A stretch of 64,000 nucleotides of DNA from Hyphomicrobium sp. (GTDB taxonomy: Bacteria > Pseudomonadota > Alphaproteobacteria > Rhizobiales > Hyphomicrobiaceae). Shown piece by piece: positions 1-8,233 of this stretch; position 1 is the first letter of the stretch; each line of letters starts with the position of its first letter. The notes under the pieces were generated by a model. That model searched no databases and was not told where the DNA came from. It saw only the letters and a program-made list of their open reading frames with translations. The translations under genes were made by a program, and so were the position numbers. The stretch covers positions 557,524 to 621,523 of the forward strand of contig RXJH01000003.1 of the NCBI GenBank assembly GCA_003987725.1, read 5' to 3'.

Positions 1-534
1 GACGCCGTGATAGAGGTTCGGGAATTCGACATTGTAGACATCGGACGGAAACGGCCCATAGCCCTTCTTGTACGGAACAACCTTGCCGGTCAGCGCCATG
101 CCCATGTGCGTGCGGCCGTGGAATCCGCCCGCGAACGAAATGATGCCCGGACGGCCAGTGAACGCCCGCGCAACCTTGACGGCGTTTTCGACGGCTTCCG
201 CGCCCGTCGAAATGAGCATCGTCTTCGCGGGGCCTGGAACCGGCGCGATGGCGTTCAGGCGCTCGGCGAGGCTGACGTAGTTTTCATAGGGCGTGACCTG
301 GAAGCAGACGTGGCTGAAGGCCTTCAACTGCTCTTCGATCGCTGCAACGACGCGCGGATGCTGATGCCCGGTGTTGACGACCGCGATGCCCGCGCCGAAA
401 TCGATATAGCGCTTGCCGTCCTCGCTCCAGATCTCGGCGTTCTTCGCCTTCTTGGCGAAAATCTGCGTGACGTTGCCGACGCCGCGTGGAACCGCAGCGA
501 CACGACGGGCCTGGAGTTCGGCTGAAGTAGCCAT
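1..534 (-). CDS. gabT: 4-aminobutyrate aminotransferase, N-terminal part (cut by window edge)
   Basis: The first 178 residues of a class III, PLP-dependent aminotransferase are readable; the C-terminal half, with the Schiff-base lysine, lies outside the window. The protein begins MATSAELQARR and contains the family signatures YIDFGAGIAVVNTGHQHP, a Ser-Thr-Gly-Ala-Glu-Ala cofactor-phosphate segment (STGAEAVENAVK) and FHGRTHM. The ATG at 534 is preceded by AAGGAT at a suitable distance. GabT moves the amino group of GABA to 2-oxoglutarate, giving succinic semialdehyde and glutamate. It is the last visible gene of a putrescine/GABA operon, 85 bases behind gabD, which oxidises its product. That context favours GABA over ornithine or acetylornithine as substrate. 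Confidence 0.88.
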   Translation of the reverse strand, partial: MATSAELQARRVAAVPRGVGNVTQIFAKKAKNAEIWSEDGKRYIDFGAGIAVVNTGHQHPRVVAAIEEQLKAFSHVCFQVTPYENYVSLAERLNAIAPVPGPAKTMLISTGAEAVENAVKVARAFTGRPGIISFAGGFHGRTHMGMALTGKVVPYKKGYGPFPSDVYNVEFPNLYHGV

Positions 535-619
535 GGACGATCCTTCGTTTCCGGTATTGAGCTGAAGTTCTTGGCGGTCAGCGGAGCAATAAACGAATTG
601 CCCCGCCGATACTTGACTG

Positions 620-2074
620 CTAGGCGCTGATCCCGCCAAGGCAGATGAATTTCGTCTCGAGATATTCGTCGAGACCTTCCTGCGCGCCCTCCCGGCCAAG
701 ACCCGACTGCTTGATGCCGCCGAACGGCACGACCTCGTTGGAGAAGACGCCTTCGTTGACACCGACCATGCCGGCTTCGAGGGCTTCCGCCACCCGCCAC
801 GCCCGGGAAATGTTCTGGCTGAACAGGTAAGCGGCAAGTCCGAACGGCGTGTTATTGGCAATGCGGATCGCGTCCGCTTCCGTCTCGAAGCGGAAGATTG
901 AAGCGACCGGCCCGAAGATCTCTTCTGACGCCAGCGCCATTTTATCCGTGATGCCGGTCACGATGGTCGGCGAGAAGAACAGCTTGCCGTGATCGTCAGG
1001 CTTTCCGCCCATCTCGATCTTCGCGCCGTGCGAAACGGCGTCCGAGAGGAGGGATTTCACCTTATCGATGGCTTCTCCGTTGATCAGCGGCCCGATGGTG
1101 GATTTGGCATCCCGGCCAGGCGCAACGACGAGCTTGCCGGCGGCGGCTTTGAGAGCAGCGACGAACTTGTCGAAGATACCGGCCTGTACGAGAATGCGGT
1201 TGGCGCAAACGCACGTCTGGCCAGCGTTGCGAAACTTCGAAGCCATCGTGCCCGCAATCGCCTGATCGAGATCCGCGTCATCGAAAACGATCAGCGGCGC
1301 GTTGCCGCCAAGCTCGAGCGTGAGCTTTTTGATCGTATCGGCCGACTGGCGATAGAGGATGCGGCCGACCTCGGTCGATCCCGTGAACGTCAACTTCCGG
1401 ACGCGGTCATCTGCGGTGAGAACCTTTCCACAGCCGGGGCCATCGAGCGTCGTGATGACGTTGAACACGCCCGCGGGAACACCAGCATCGACGGCGAGCT
1501 TGGCGAGAGCGATTGCGGAAAGAGGCGTCTCTTCCGAAGGCTTGACGACGATGGTGCAACCGGCTGCGAGCGCGCAACCGACTTTGCGCGTGATCATCGC
1601 GATCGGGAAGTTCCAAGGCGTGATCGCTGCGCAAACGCCGATCGGCTGCTTGATGGTGACATAGCGGCGCGAAGCAACGGTGGTCGGGATCGTATGGCCG
1701 TAGGCGCGTTTCCCTTCCTCCGCGAACCATTCGATGAAGGATGCGCCGTAGACGACCTCGCCGCGTGCCTCGGTGAGCGGCTTGCCCTGCTCGGCCGTCA
1801 TGAGCTGAGCGAGCGACTCCGTCTCGGAGATGATCAGATCAAACCAGCGCCTGAGAATTTGCGCGCGCTCCTTGGCGGGCTTCGCGGCCCACGCCGGGAA
1901 CGCCTTCGCGGCTGCATCGATGGCGCGCTTGGTGTCGTCTGGCGTCAGGTCCGGCACGTCCGCGATCTTCTCACCCGTGGCCGGGTCGAGAACCGCGAAC
2001 GTCTTCGACGAGTTAACCCACTGCCCATCGATCAGCGCGGAGGTCGGAAATGGGGTCGAGGGTTTGATATTCAT
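620..2074 (-). CDS. gabD: Succinate-semialdehyde dehydrogenase [NAD(P)+]
   Basis: This 484-residue aldehyde dehydrogenase matches the usual GabD length. It oxidises succinic semialdehyde to succinate, feeding the TCA cycle. Visible signatures are the cofactor/oxyanion segment PWNFP (about residue 153), the general base Glu254 in LELGG, and catalytic Cys288 in GQTCVC; the C-x-C pair is typical of the GabD subfamily. The C-terminal EVVPFGGIKQSGLGREG motif is intact. The ATG at 2074 has GGAGAAAAC upstream. It lies 20 bases after the PuuC-like dehydrogenase and before gabT, completing the GABA shunt within one minus-strand operon. Confidence 0.93.
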   Translation of the reverse strand: MNIKPSTPFPTSALIDGQWVNSSKTFAVLDPATGEKIADVPDLTPDDTKRAIDAAAKAFPAWAAKPAKERAQILRRWFDLIISETESLAQLMTAEQGKPLTEARGEVVYGASFIEWFAEEGKRAYGHTIPTTVASRRYVTIKQPIGVCAAITPWNFPIAMITRKVGCALAAGCTIVVKPSEETPLSAIALAKLAVDAGVPAGVFNVITTLDGPGCGKVLTADDRVRKLTFTGSTEVGRILYRQSADTIKKLTLELGGNAPLIVFDDADLDQAIAGTMASKFRNAGQTCVCANRILVQAGIFDKFVAALKAAAGKLVVAPGRDAKSTIGPLINGEAIDKVKSLLSDAVSHGAKIEMGGKPDDHGKLFFSPTIVTGITDKMALASEEIFGPVASIFRFETEADAIRIANNTPFGLAAYLFSQNISRAWRVAEALEAGMVGVNEGVFSNEVVPFGGIKQSGLGREGAQEGLDEYLETKFICLGGISA

Positions 2075-2094
2075 TCTTGTTTTCTCCGGAAACC

Positions 2095-3582
2095 TCAGAA
2101 CGTGATCGAAACCGACTTCAGGTCGGCGTATTTATGAAGGGCGTGAAGCGAGCGGTCGCGGCCGAAGCCGGATTGCTTAAAGCCCCCAAACGGCATCGTG
2201 ATATCGCAGGCGTCCCAACCGTTGACCCAGACGAGACCGGCACGGATCTCGCGAGCAGCGCGATGCGCAAGCGAAATGTCCTTAGTCCAGAGACCGGCCG
2301 CGAGACCATAGTTGGTATCGTTGGCAATGCGGATCGCATCGTCCGGCTCCTTGAACCGGACGACGGCGAGAACGGGTCCGAAAACTTCCTCGCGCGCCAG
2401 CGTGTTTTCGGGCTTGACCCGATCGAACACTGTCGGCTCGACATAGAAGCCGCCGCTGCTGGCGCGCGTACGGTTGCCGCCGAGCGCAAGCGCGCCGCCC
2501 TCCTGTTTTGCCGTCTCGATGTAGCGTAGTGCGGTCTTCATCTGCTCTTCACTTACCATCGCGCCAGTTGTGGTCGCTGGCTCGAGCGGATCGCCCGCAA
2601 TGATTTTGCGAGCGACCGTTATGAGCCGATCGAGGAAATCATCCGCTATAGATTCCTGCACGAGGAGACGAGACCCGGCAGTGCATACCTGCCCTGAATT
2701 ATAGAATATGCCCCACGCAGCTTCCGTGACGGCCCGGTCAAGATCGGGGCAGTCTGCGAAGATGATGTGCGGAGACTTGCCGCCGAGTTCGAGGCTGACG
2801 CGCTTCAGATTGCTCTGCCCCGAATACTGCATCAGAAGTTTGCCGACGGCGCCCGATCCGGTAAACGCGATCATGTCGACGTCGTTGTGCAGTGCGAGAG
2901 CTTTGCCCGCTTCCCCGCCGAACCCCGGCACGACGTTGAGAGCACCCGCAGGAATTCCAGCCTCGAGGGCCAGTTCACCGAGCTTCAACGCGGTTAAGGG
3001 CGACTGCTCGGCAGGCTTCAGAACGACGGAATTTCCCATCGCCAGCGCCGGAGCGACCTTCCACATCGCCATGTGCAGCGGAAAATTCCACGGCACGATG
3101 GCGCCGATGACGCCAAGCGGCTCGTGAACTGCATATGAGAAGCGATCCGGCGCCTCGGGCCCGACCTCACCGTAAATCTTGTCGATCGCCTCGGCGTAAT
3201 AACGGAGGGTCCGAATGGCGTTCGGAATATCGCCGCCAAGCGCATTTGAGATCGGCTTGCCGACATCGAGGCTTTCGAGAACGGCCACGGTCTCGATATC
3301 ACGTTCGATGAGTTCCGCGAGCTTCAGAAGTCTTTTCTTTTTTTCGCGATAATGAAGCTTTCGCCACGACCCCTCGTCGAACGTCCGGCGTGCGCTTTTG
3401 ACGGCGGCATCGATGTCGGCCGCGCCGCCGCGCGCGACGCGATTGAGGATGCGCCCATTCCTCGGCGTGATGTTGTCGAACGTTTCGCCCGAAACGCTGG
3501 CGACGAGCTTGCCGTCGATAACGGCTTCACCCGGAATCCTCATCGAGTGCGCGACGGCTTCGAAGTGTGCGAGCGATGTCAT
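2095..3582 (-). CDS. puuC: Gamma-glutamyl-gamma-aminobutyraldehyde dehydrogenase-like (PuuC type)
   Basis: A 495-residue aldehyde dehydrogenase, the same length as E. coli PuuC. The motifs PWNFPLHMA (about residue 164), base Glu265 in LELGGKSPH, and nucleophile Cys300 in NSGQVCTAGSR are all intact. The NSGQVC context fits PuuC/betaine-aldehyde-type enzymes rather than GabD. In the Puu pathway it converts gamma-glutamyl-gamma-aminobutyraldehyde to gamma-glutamyl-GABA, which the neighbouring PuuD hydrolyses. It starts 12 bases after the puuA stop with only a weak ribosome binding site, suggesting translational coupling. Substrate is inferred from context; 4-aminobutanal or 3-aminopropanal are alternatives. 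Confidence 0.85.
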   Translation of the reverse strand: MTSLAHFEAVAHSMRIPGEAVIDGKLVASVSGETFDNITPRNGRILNRVARGGAADIDAAVKSARRTFDEGSWRKLHYREKKKRLLKLAELIERDIETVAVLESLDVGKPISNALGGDIPNAIRTLRYYAEAIDKIYGEVGPEAPDRFSYAVHEPLGVIGAIVPWNFPLHMAMWKVAPALAMGNSVVLKPAEQSPLTALKLGELALEAGIPAGALNVVPGFGGEAGKALALHNDVDMIAFTGSGAVGKLLMQYSGQSNLKRVSLELGGKSPHIIFADCPDLDRAVTEAAWGIFYNSGQVCTAGSRLLVQESIADDFLDRLITVARKIIAGDPLEPATTTGAMVSEEQMKTALRYIETAKQEGGALALGGNRTRASSGGFYVEPTVFDRVKPENTLAREEVFGPVLAVVRFKEPDDAIRIANDTNYGLAAGLWTKDISLAHRAAREIRAGLVWVNGWDACDITMPFGGFKQSGFGRDRSLHALHKYADLKSVSITF

Positions 3583-3594
3583 GACAGATTTGCC

Positions 3595-4944
3595 TTATGC
3601 AACTTGAGCGTACCATTCGTAATCGAGCGAGGTGACGATGCGCTCGAACGCGATGCGCTCGGTCTGCTTCAACCTATAATATACGTCCTGGAAGGGGGCG
3701 CCGAAGGCCTCCCGAACGATATTCGACGACCGGAATTTCTCGAGCGAGTTGACCCAGGCCGTGGGCAGCGCGCAACCTTCGAGCGTCTCGGCATTGCCTT
3801 CGGCGTGCTGGCCCGGATCGATGCCGTTCGTGATGCCGTGGCGAATGCCTGCCAAAATCGCGGCAACCACAAGGAAGGGGTTTGCATCCGCGCCCGATAC
3901 CCGATGCTCGATGCGCGTCGCGGCGCCTGAGCCGTGAGGAATGCGCAGCGCGACGGTGCGGTTATTGAAACCCCAATGCGCCGCCATCGGCACGTAGGAT
4001 TCGGGCACGTAACGGCGATAGGCATTGGCCGATTGCGCCCAGATAGCCATGAAATCGGGCATCGATTGGCAAAGACCGCCGATCGCCTGCCGGAACATCG
4101 GCGCCATCGGATCGCCTGCGAACAGGTTCCGGCCTTGGCTGTCGACCAGACTGACGTGAATGTGCATCCCCGAGCCGGTCCAGTCGTGATGCGGCTTGGC
4201 CATGAAGGTCGCGTCGAGATCGTGAGCGCGGGCAGCAGCCTTGACCGCGCGCTTCAGCAATAGACCGTCGAGCGCTGCCGACATGGCGTCGCTGTGCTTC
4301 AAGTTGATCTCGAACTGTCCGGGACCGGACTCCTGCATCACCGCATCGACGGGCAGACCCTGCGCTTCCGCGATCCGGTAGACATCGTCGATGAATGGAC
4401 CGAGCGTATCCATCTCCTCGAACTGGAACGTCATCGGCCGTTCGGGATCGGCAGAGAGACCGGGCGGCGTCTGCAGCGTGAAGTTGCCGTCGGGCGAACG
4501 GCGCGTGACGTAGAATTCAAGCTCTACGGCAACGACGGGCTTCTGTCCGGCGGCGGCGAACCGTTCGACTTGTCCTGCGAGCACGCCGCGCGGACACATA
4601 TCGCAGAAGTCGACCGGCACCATCACCGCTTGCCCGTGCGTACCCGCGCCGGCCGGAACGGGTTTCAGCGTACCCGCAAGAATGCGGAATGGAATGTCGT
4701 GATCGCCGGTTTCCCAAAGACGTCCCGTCTCCGCGATCGAATTGCCGCGCGGGTCGAGCACGTAAACCGATGCGGGCAGAAGCAGACCGTTCTTAGCAGC
4801 GCCGACGAGATCGCCGCGCCGGACACGCTTGCCGCGCGCCATGCCGTTCATGTCAAAGAGGACGATGTCGATCCACGTGACGGTTGGGTTGGCGTCGAGA
4901 AATGCCGTCGCCTCTTCGATGGTGATGAAAGTGTCCGTCGTCAT
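3595..4944 (-). CDS. puuA: Glutamine synthetase family protein, gamma-glutamylpolyamine synthetase (PuuA type)
   Basis: This 449-residue protein has the glutamine synthetase fold: an N-terminal beta-grasp part (DIVLFDMNGMARGK) and a catalytic barrel with ESGPGQFEINL, KPHHDWTGSGMHIHVS and the arginine-bearing segment RIPHGSGAATRIEHR. It would ligate glutamate to putrescine or another amine using ATP, the first step of the Puu route. An open frame extends upstream to 5199, but the ATG at 4944 is chosen because the mature fold begins there and because it overlaps the puuD stop by four bases (ATGA). The downstream partner is the PuuC-like dehydrogenase. Family members acting on ethanolamine or other amines cannot be excluded, and eutBC lies nearby. 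Confidence 0.87.
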   Translation of the reverse strand: MTTDTFITIEEATAFLDANPTVTWIDIVLFDMNGMARGKRVRRGDLVGAAKNGLLLPASVYVLDPRGNSIAETGRLWETGDHDIPFRILAGTLKPVPAGAGTHGQAVMVPVDFCDMCPRGVLAGQVERFAAAGQKPVVAVELEFYVTRRSPDGNFTLQTPPGLSADPERPMTFQFEEMDTLGPFIDDVYRIAEAQGLPVDAVMQESGPGQFEINLKHSDAMSAALDGLLLKRAVKAAARAHDLDATFMAKPHHDWTGSGMHIHVSLVDSQGRNLFAGDPMAPMFRQAIGGLCQSMPDFMAIWAQSANAYRRYVPESYVPMAAHWGFNNRTVALRIPHGSGAATRIEHRVSGADANPFLVVAAILAGIRHGITNGIDPGQHAEGNAETLEGCALPTAWVNSLEKFRSSNIVREAFGAPFQDVYYRLKQTERIAFERIVTSLDYEWYAQVA

Positions 4945-5693
4945 GCGGCCTGTCCTTTTGCGATCTTGCCTCTCGCAGCGTCGCCGAAACGGCGGAACAG
5001 CGCCAGGGAGTGGGGATTTGAATGGATCTGCCACTCGGGATGCCATTGCACCCCGAGCGAAAACGAATGGCCCGAAGGCGCGCGCGCGGCTTCGATCAGC
5101 CCATCTTCGGCGAACGCTTCGGCGACGAGCGGCTTGGCGAGCGTCTTGACACCCTGTCCGTGCAGCGAATTGACGACGATCGTTTCCTGCCCGAGCCACG
5201 TCCTGAGTTCGCCCGAGAGCTTCACCGGATGGCGCGCAGCGAACATCACGTCGAAATCTTTGACCTGCGGCTCGCGGTGATCGGCGTAGTCATCGAGCGC
5301 ATGCACCGCCTGATGCAGTGTGCCGCCGAGCGCCACGTTGAGCTCCTGGAAGCCTCGGCAGATCGCGAAGATCGGCAACTTGCGCTCGATGGCGGCGGGA
5401 ATGAGCGGCAAAGTCACCGCATCCCGGTCGCGATCGATCGCGTCCGGGAGGATCGGCTCTTCGTCGCTGTAGTGCACCGGCTCGACGTTTGAGATCGCGC
5501 CCGTCAAAAGGATGCCGGACGCGACGTCGAGAACCGAGCCGATATCGGCAAGCCCCTTGCCGACCGGAACGAAGAGCGGCTGGCACTCCGAGCCCTCGAC
5601 GACCGCGATGGCGTATTTCCGGACGACGACGTCCGCCGGGAGTCCAGCGACCGTATCCGTGCAGCAGGGGATGACGATAATTGGCCGGCTCAT
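4941..5693 (-). CDS. puuD: Gamma-glutamyl-gamma-aminobutyrate hydrolase (class I glutamine amidotransferase)
   Basis: A 250-residue class I glutamine amidotransferase-like hydrolase, close to E. coli PuuD (254 residues). The nucleophile is Cys112 in FAICRGFQELN, and the C-terminal LGVQWHPEWQ carries the catalytic His-x-Glu pair. It releases GABA and glutamate from gamma-glutamyl-GABA. The start is the ATG at 5693, which overlaps the stop of the upstream aminotransferase gene by four bases; the stop likewise overlaps the puuA start. These paired overlaps indicate one tightly coupled transcript. The open frame upstream of 5693 runs within the aminotransferase gene and is not used. Confidence 0.9.
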   Translation of the reverse strand: MSRPIIVIPCCTDTVAGLPADVVVRKYAIAVVEGSECQPLFVPVGKGLADIGSVLDVASGILLTGAISNVEPVHYSDEEPILPDAIDRDRDAVTLPLIPAAIERKLPIFAICRGFQELNVALGGTLHQAVHALDDYADHREPQVKDFDVMFAARHPVKLSGELRTWLGQETIVVNSLHGQGVKTLAKPLVAEAFAEDGLIEAARAPSGHSFSLGVQWHPEWQIHSNPHSLALFRRFGDAARGKIAKGQAA

Positions 5694-7075
5694 GCCGCAA
5701 GTTCTCCACGCACGTCTGCGAGCGTCTGATCGAGTGCCTTCTGGATCACGGCGCCTGCTTCTTCGAATTGGGCTTCCGTCCAGATCAGCGGCGGCGCACA
5801 CACCATGGTGTCGTAGACGGCACGCATGATGAAACCTTCGCGGAAGAAGTGATCGCGGCAGATGAGGCCGACGCGACCCGGATCGTCGAAGCGTTTGCGC
5901 GTTTTCCTGTCGGCGACGAGTTCGATTGCGCCGAGCAGGCCGACGGTGCGGACTTCGCCGACGAGCGGATGATCCTTGAAGCGCGCGAAAAGCTTGGCGA
6001 GCGCCGGACCCGTCGTCTCCTTCACCTTCGGAACGAGCCGGTCCCGCTCCATGATCTCCAGGTTCTTCAACGCGACGGCGCACGCAACGGGATGACCCGA
6101 GAACGTGTAGCCGTGATTGAAGTCGTCGTCCTTCGACATCAGCGCTTCGACGATCTTGTCGTCGACGAGAACGCCGGAAAGCGGAATGTACCCGGACGTC
6201 GCGGCCTTCGCGAATGTGATCAGATTCGGCTTCAGTCCATAGAATTCCGAGGCAAACCAAGTGCCCACGCGGCCGAAGCCGGTGATCACTTCGTCGGCGA
6301 GCAGCAGGATGCCGTACTTGTCGACGATGCGCTGAACTTCGGGCCAATAGGTCGACGGCGCAATCTTGACGCCGCCAGCGCCCTGCACCGGCTCGCCCGC
6401 AAATGCCGCGACGTTCTCCGGCCCGCAGCGCAGAATTTCTTCCTCGATCGCCCGCGCCGCGCGAAGCCCGAATGCCTCCGGCGTCTCGCCCGGGAACGAG
6501 TCTCCATACCAATAGGGGTCCATCACATGCCGGAACCCTTCGTAGACGGGATAGCTGTGCTGATGGACGTGGCTCATGCCACCCATGGAACCGGCAGCGA
6601 TGGTCGAGCCGTGATAGGCGTTCTTGCGGCTGATGATGATGCGCCGCTTCGGTTCGCCCTTGAGCACCCAGTAATGCCGGATGAGGCGGATCGCGGTGTC
6701 GTTGGATTCCGATCCCGACGAGCCGAAGAAAACCTGGTTGATGTGCGGCGGCGCCAGTTCCGCGAGCTTGCGCGAAAGCGCGACGACCGGCGGATGCGTC
6801 GTCTTGAAGAACGTATTGTAGAACGGCAGCTCGACCATCTGGTCGTAGGCGGCCTGCGCCAGCTCTTTATTTCCGTAGCCGATGTTCGTCGTCCAAAGAC
6901 CCGCCATCCCGTCGAGGATGCGATTGCCCTCGCTGTCGATCACGTACGGGCCTTCGCCCTTGACGATCACGCGGACGTTCGGGCCGGCCCGAAGCGACTG
7001 ATGATCGGAGAACGGATGCAGGTGGTGCTGTGCGTCGAGGTCTTGGATCTGCTTGGTCTGAAATCGGTTGGACAC
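5690..7075 (-). CDS. Class III aminotransferase, putrescine/GABA:pyruvate type (SpuC-like)
   Basis: A 462-residue PLP enzyme of the omega-transaminase group. It shows FFGSSGSESNDTA (phosphate binding), the cofactor-contacting Asp261 in LLADEVITGFGR, and the probable Schiff-base lysine Lys290 in LITFAKAATSGY. The GTG at 7075 is chosen because GGAGGGAAG lies about eight bases upstream; a longer frame to 7177 has no better signal. As first gene of the puu/gab operon it may transaminate putrescine (as SpuC does) or GABA. Since no gamma-glutamylputrescine oxidase is present, it could act on gamma-glutamyl-putrescine instead. That role is inference; beta-alanine or taurine transaminase activity also fits the family. 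Confidence 0.82.
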   Translation of the reverse strand: MSNRFQTKQIQDLDAQHHLHPFSDHQSLRAGPNVRVIVKGEGPYVIDSEGNRILDGMAGLWTTNIGYGNKELAQAAYDQMVELPFYNTFFKTTHPPVVALSRKLAELAPPHINQVFFGSSGSESNDTAIRLIRHYWVLKGEPKRRIIISRKNAYHGSTIAAGSMGGMSHVHQHSYPVYEGFRHVMDPYWYGDSFPGETPEAFGLRAARAIEEEILRCGPENVAAFAGEPVQGAGGVKIAPSTYWPEVQRIVDKYGILLLADEVITGFGRVGTWFASEFYGLKPNLITFAKAATSGYIPLSGVLVDDKIVEALMSKDDDFNHGYTFSGHPVACAVALKNLEIMERDRLVPKVKETTGPALAKLFARFKDHPLVGEVRTVGLLGAIELVADRKTRKRFDDPGRVGLICRDHFFREGFIMRAVYDTMVCAPPLIWTEAQFEEAGAVIQKALDQTLADVRGELAA

Positions 7076-7431
7076 GGGTCTTCCCTCCAGCGGAAATAGA
7101 TGAATGCCGGTATGCTCGGCCGGCGCGGATGAAAATGCTGGGAGACGCTTAGTGCGGCGTATAGCCGATGCGGGCACAAAGCCTCAGAAGCTCACGCTTC
7201 GGATGAGGGGCGCGCTTTCCGGAACGCGCGGTCTCGTTGCAACCGGTGGAAGCCGATGCACCATTCGAAAAAATAGCCGGGAGCCGGATATCCGACGGCG
7301 CCATTCCAGTTATTCCCTGGCCGGTCGCATCATTTTCGATGCGGCGCACTCGATCACTAACGACAGCGTTACTTGCGTCTTCAACGGCTTGCAGAGTAAG
7401 CTCTACGGTGTAGAAGTCAAGGGCCGTCGGG
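7076..7431. promoter_or_regulatory. Divergent intergenic region between the putrescine operon and the TetR gene
   Basis: These 356 bases separate two divergent genes and should hold the promoters of both. A possible plus-strand promoter is TTGCAG at about 7389 and TAGAAG at about 7411, spaced 16 bases, just ahead of the TetR gene. This is a weak reading. I saw no convincing long operator palindrome and no gene. Confidence 0.4.
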
Positions 7432-8082
7432 ATGACAGAGCTGAAATCTAGGGCGCGGCGGGGAGTTGAGAAATCGGAAATTCTCGACGCTGCGTTTACC
7501 CTTTTTGCGAGCGTGGGCGAGCAGGGATTTTCGATCCGCAAGCTTGCCGCCGTCGTCGGCGTCGATCCGATGACCATCCTGCATCATTTCGGCTCGAAGG
7601 AAGAACTGCTTCGCGCCATCGCCGACCACGCCTTGCGCGGCATCGAAATACCGGCAGCGACCGCGAACTGGAAAAACGATCTGAAGGCAGTTGCCAACGC
7701 CTACCGGATGCTCGCGCATCGTCATCCGCGCGTCTTTCATCTTCACTTTCGCTACAACGCGACCGGCCCCGCCGACCACATCTCGAGCGAGATCGTCTAT
7801 TGCGCATTGCGGCACGCCGGACTTGCCGACACCCAGGTCGCGGGACTGGGACTCGCATTTTACGCGTTCGTCCTGGGCTTTGCGCTCGCCGAGACGGAGG
7901 GCCTGCTGCGCCCGATCGGCGAGAGCGAAGAAACCGAACTCGAGGCCCTCGACTCCGAAACATACAAAGCAACCCGCGCGCTCATTCCCGCGCTGAAGAC
8001 GCTCGATCCCGATGCCGCGTTTGACGATTCGATGGACGCCTTTATCGCGGGCGTGGCCGATCTCGCGAGGAGCGGCTCCTGA
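7432..8082 (+). CDS. TetR/AcrR-family transcriptional regulator
   Basis: The 216-residue product has an N-terminal TetR helix-turn-helix at about residues 12-58 (ILDAAFTLFASVGEQGFSIRKLA then VDPMTILHHFGSKEELL) and a helical ligand-binding C-terminal half. Proteins of this type usually repress divergent or nearby genes and are released by a small ligand. It is divergent from the putrescine operon and co-directional with eutBC 151 bases downstream, so either could be its target. An amine or derived metabolite as inducer is inference. The ATG at 7432 has only a weak GGGCCGTCGGG upstream, and no better start is visible. Confidence 0.85.
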   Translation: MTELKSRARRGVEKSEILDAAFTLFASVGEQGFSIRKLAAVVGVDPMTILHHFGSKEELLRAIADHALRGIEIPAATANWKNDLKAVANAYRMLAHRHPRVFHLHFRYNATGPADHISSEIVYCALRHAGLADTQVAGLGLAFYAFVLGFALAETEGLLRPIGESEETELEALDSETYKATRALIPALKTLDPDAAFDDSMDAFIAGVADLARSGS

Positions 8083-8095
8083 CCAATTCTCGACC

Positions 8096-8112
8096 AGGCC
8101 GAAAATCGGCCT
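8096..8112 (+). terminator. Hairpin after the TetR gene
   Basis: A perfect 7-bp stem AGGCCGA/TCGGCCT with a 3-base loop lies 14 bases after the regulator stop. There is no long T tract, only TTA, so it may be a weak terminator or attenuator before eutB. Confidence 0.35.
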
Positions 8113-8233
8113 TACGGCACATTGAATTGCACTGCAAACAGGCGGCTGACGGACGAGTAAGCACCATTTGAAGCTTGCGCTGAAAGCGTCAAAGGACATT
8201 ATTGAGCGAGCGACCGGGAAATCGGAGACGGCC

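Noticed and set aside
989..2137. Long open frame (382 codons) on the plus strand opposite gabD
   Set aside because: It is antisense to a fully conserved aldehyde dehydrogenase. Its translation is Arg/Asp-rich without family motifs, as expected for a shadow in high-GC DNA.
5681..7099. Open frame of 472 codons opposite the class III aminotransferase
   Set aside because: Antisense shadow; composition is Arg/Asp/His-rich with no recognisable domain.
8083..8233. Cobalamin riboswitch ahead of eutB
   Set aside because: I looked for the conserved B12-box and found no match; only a short 7-bp hairpin is present.
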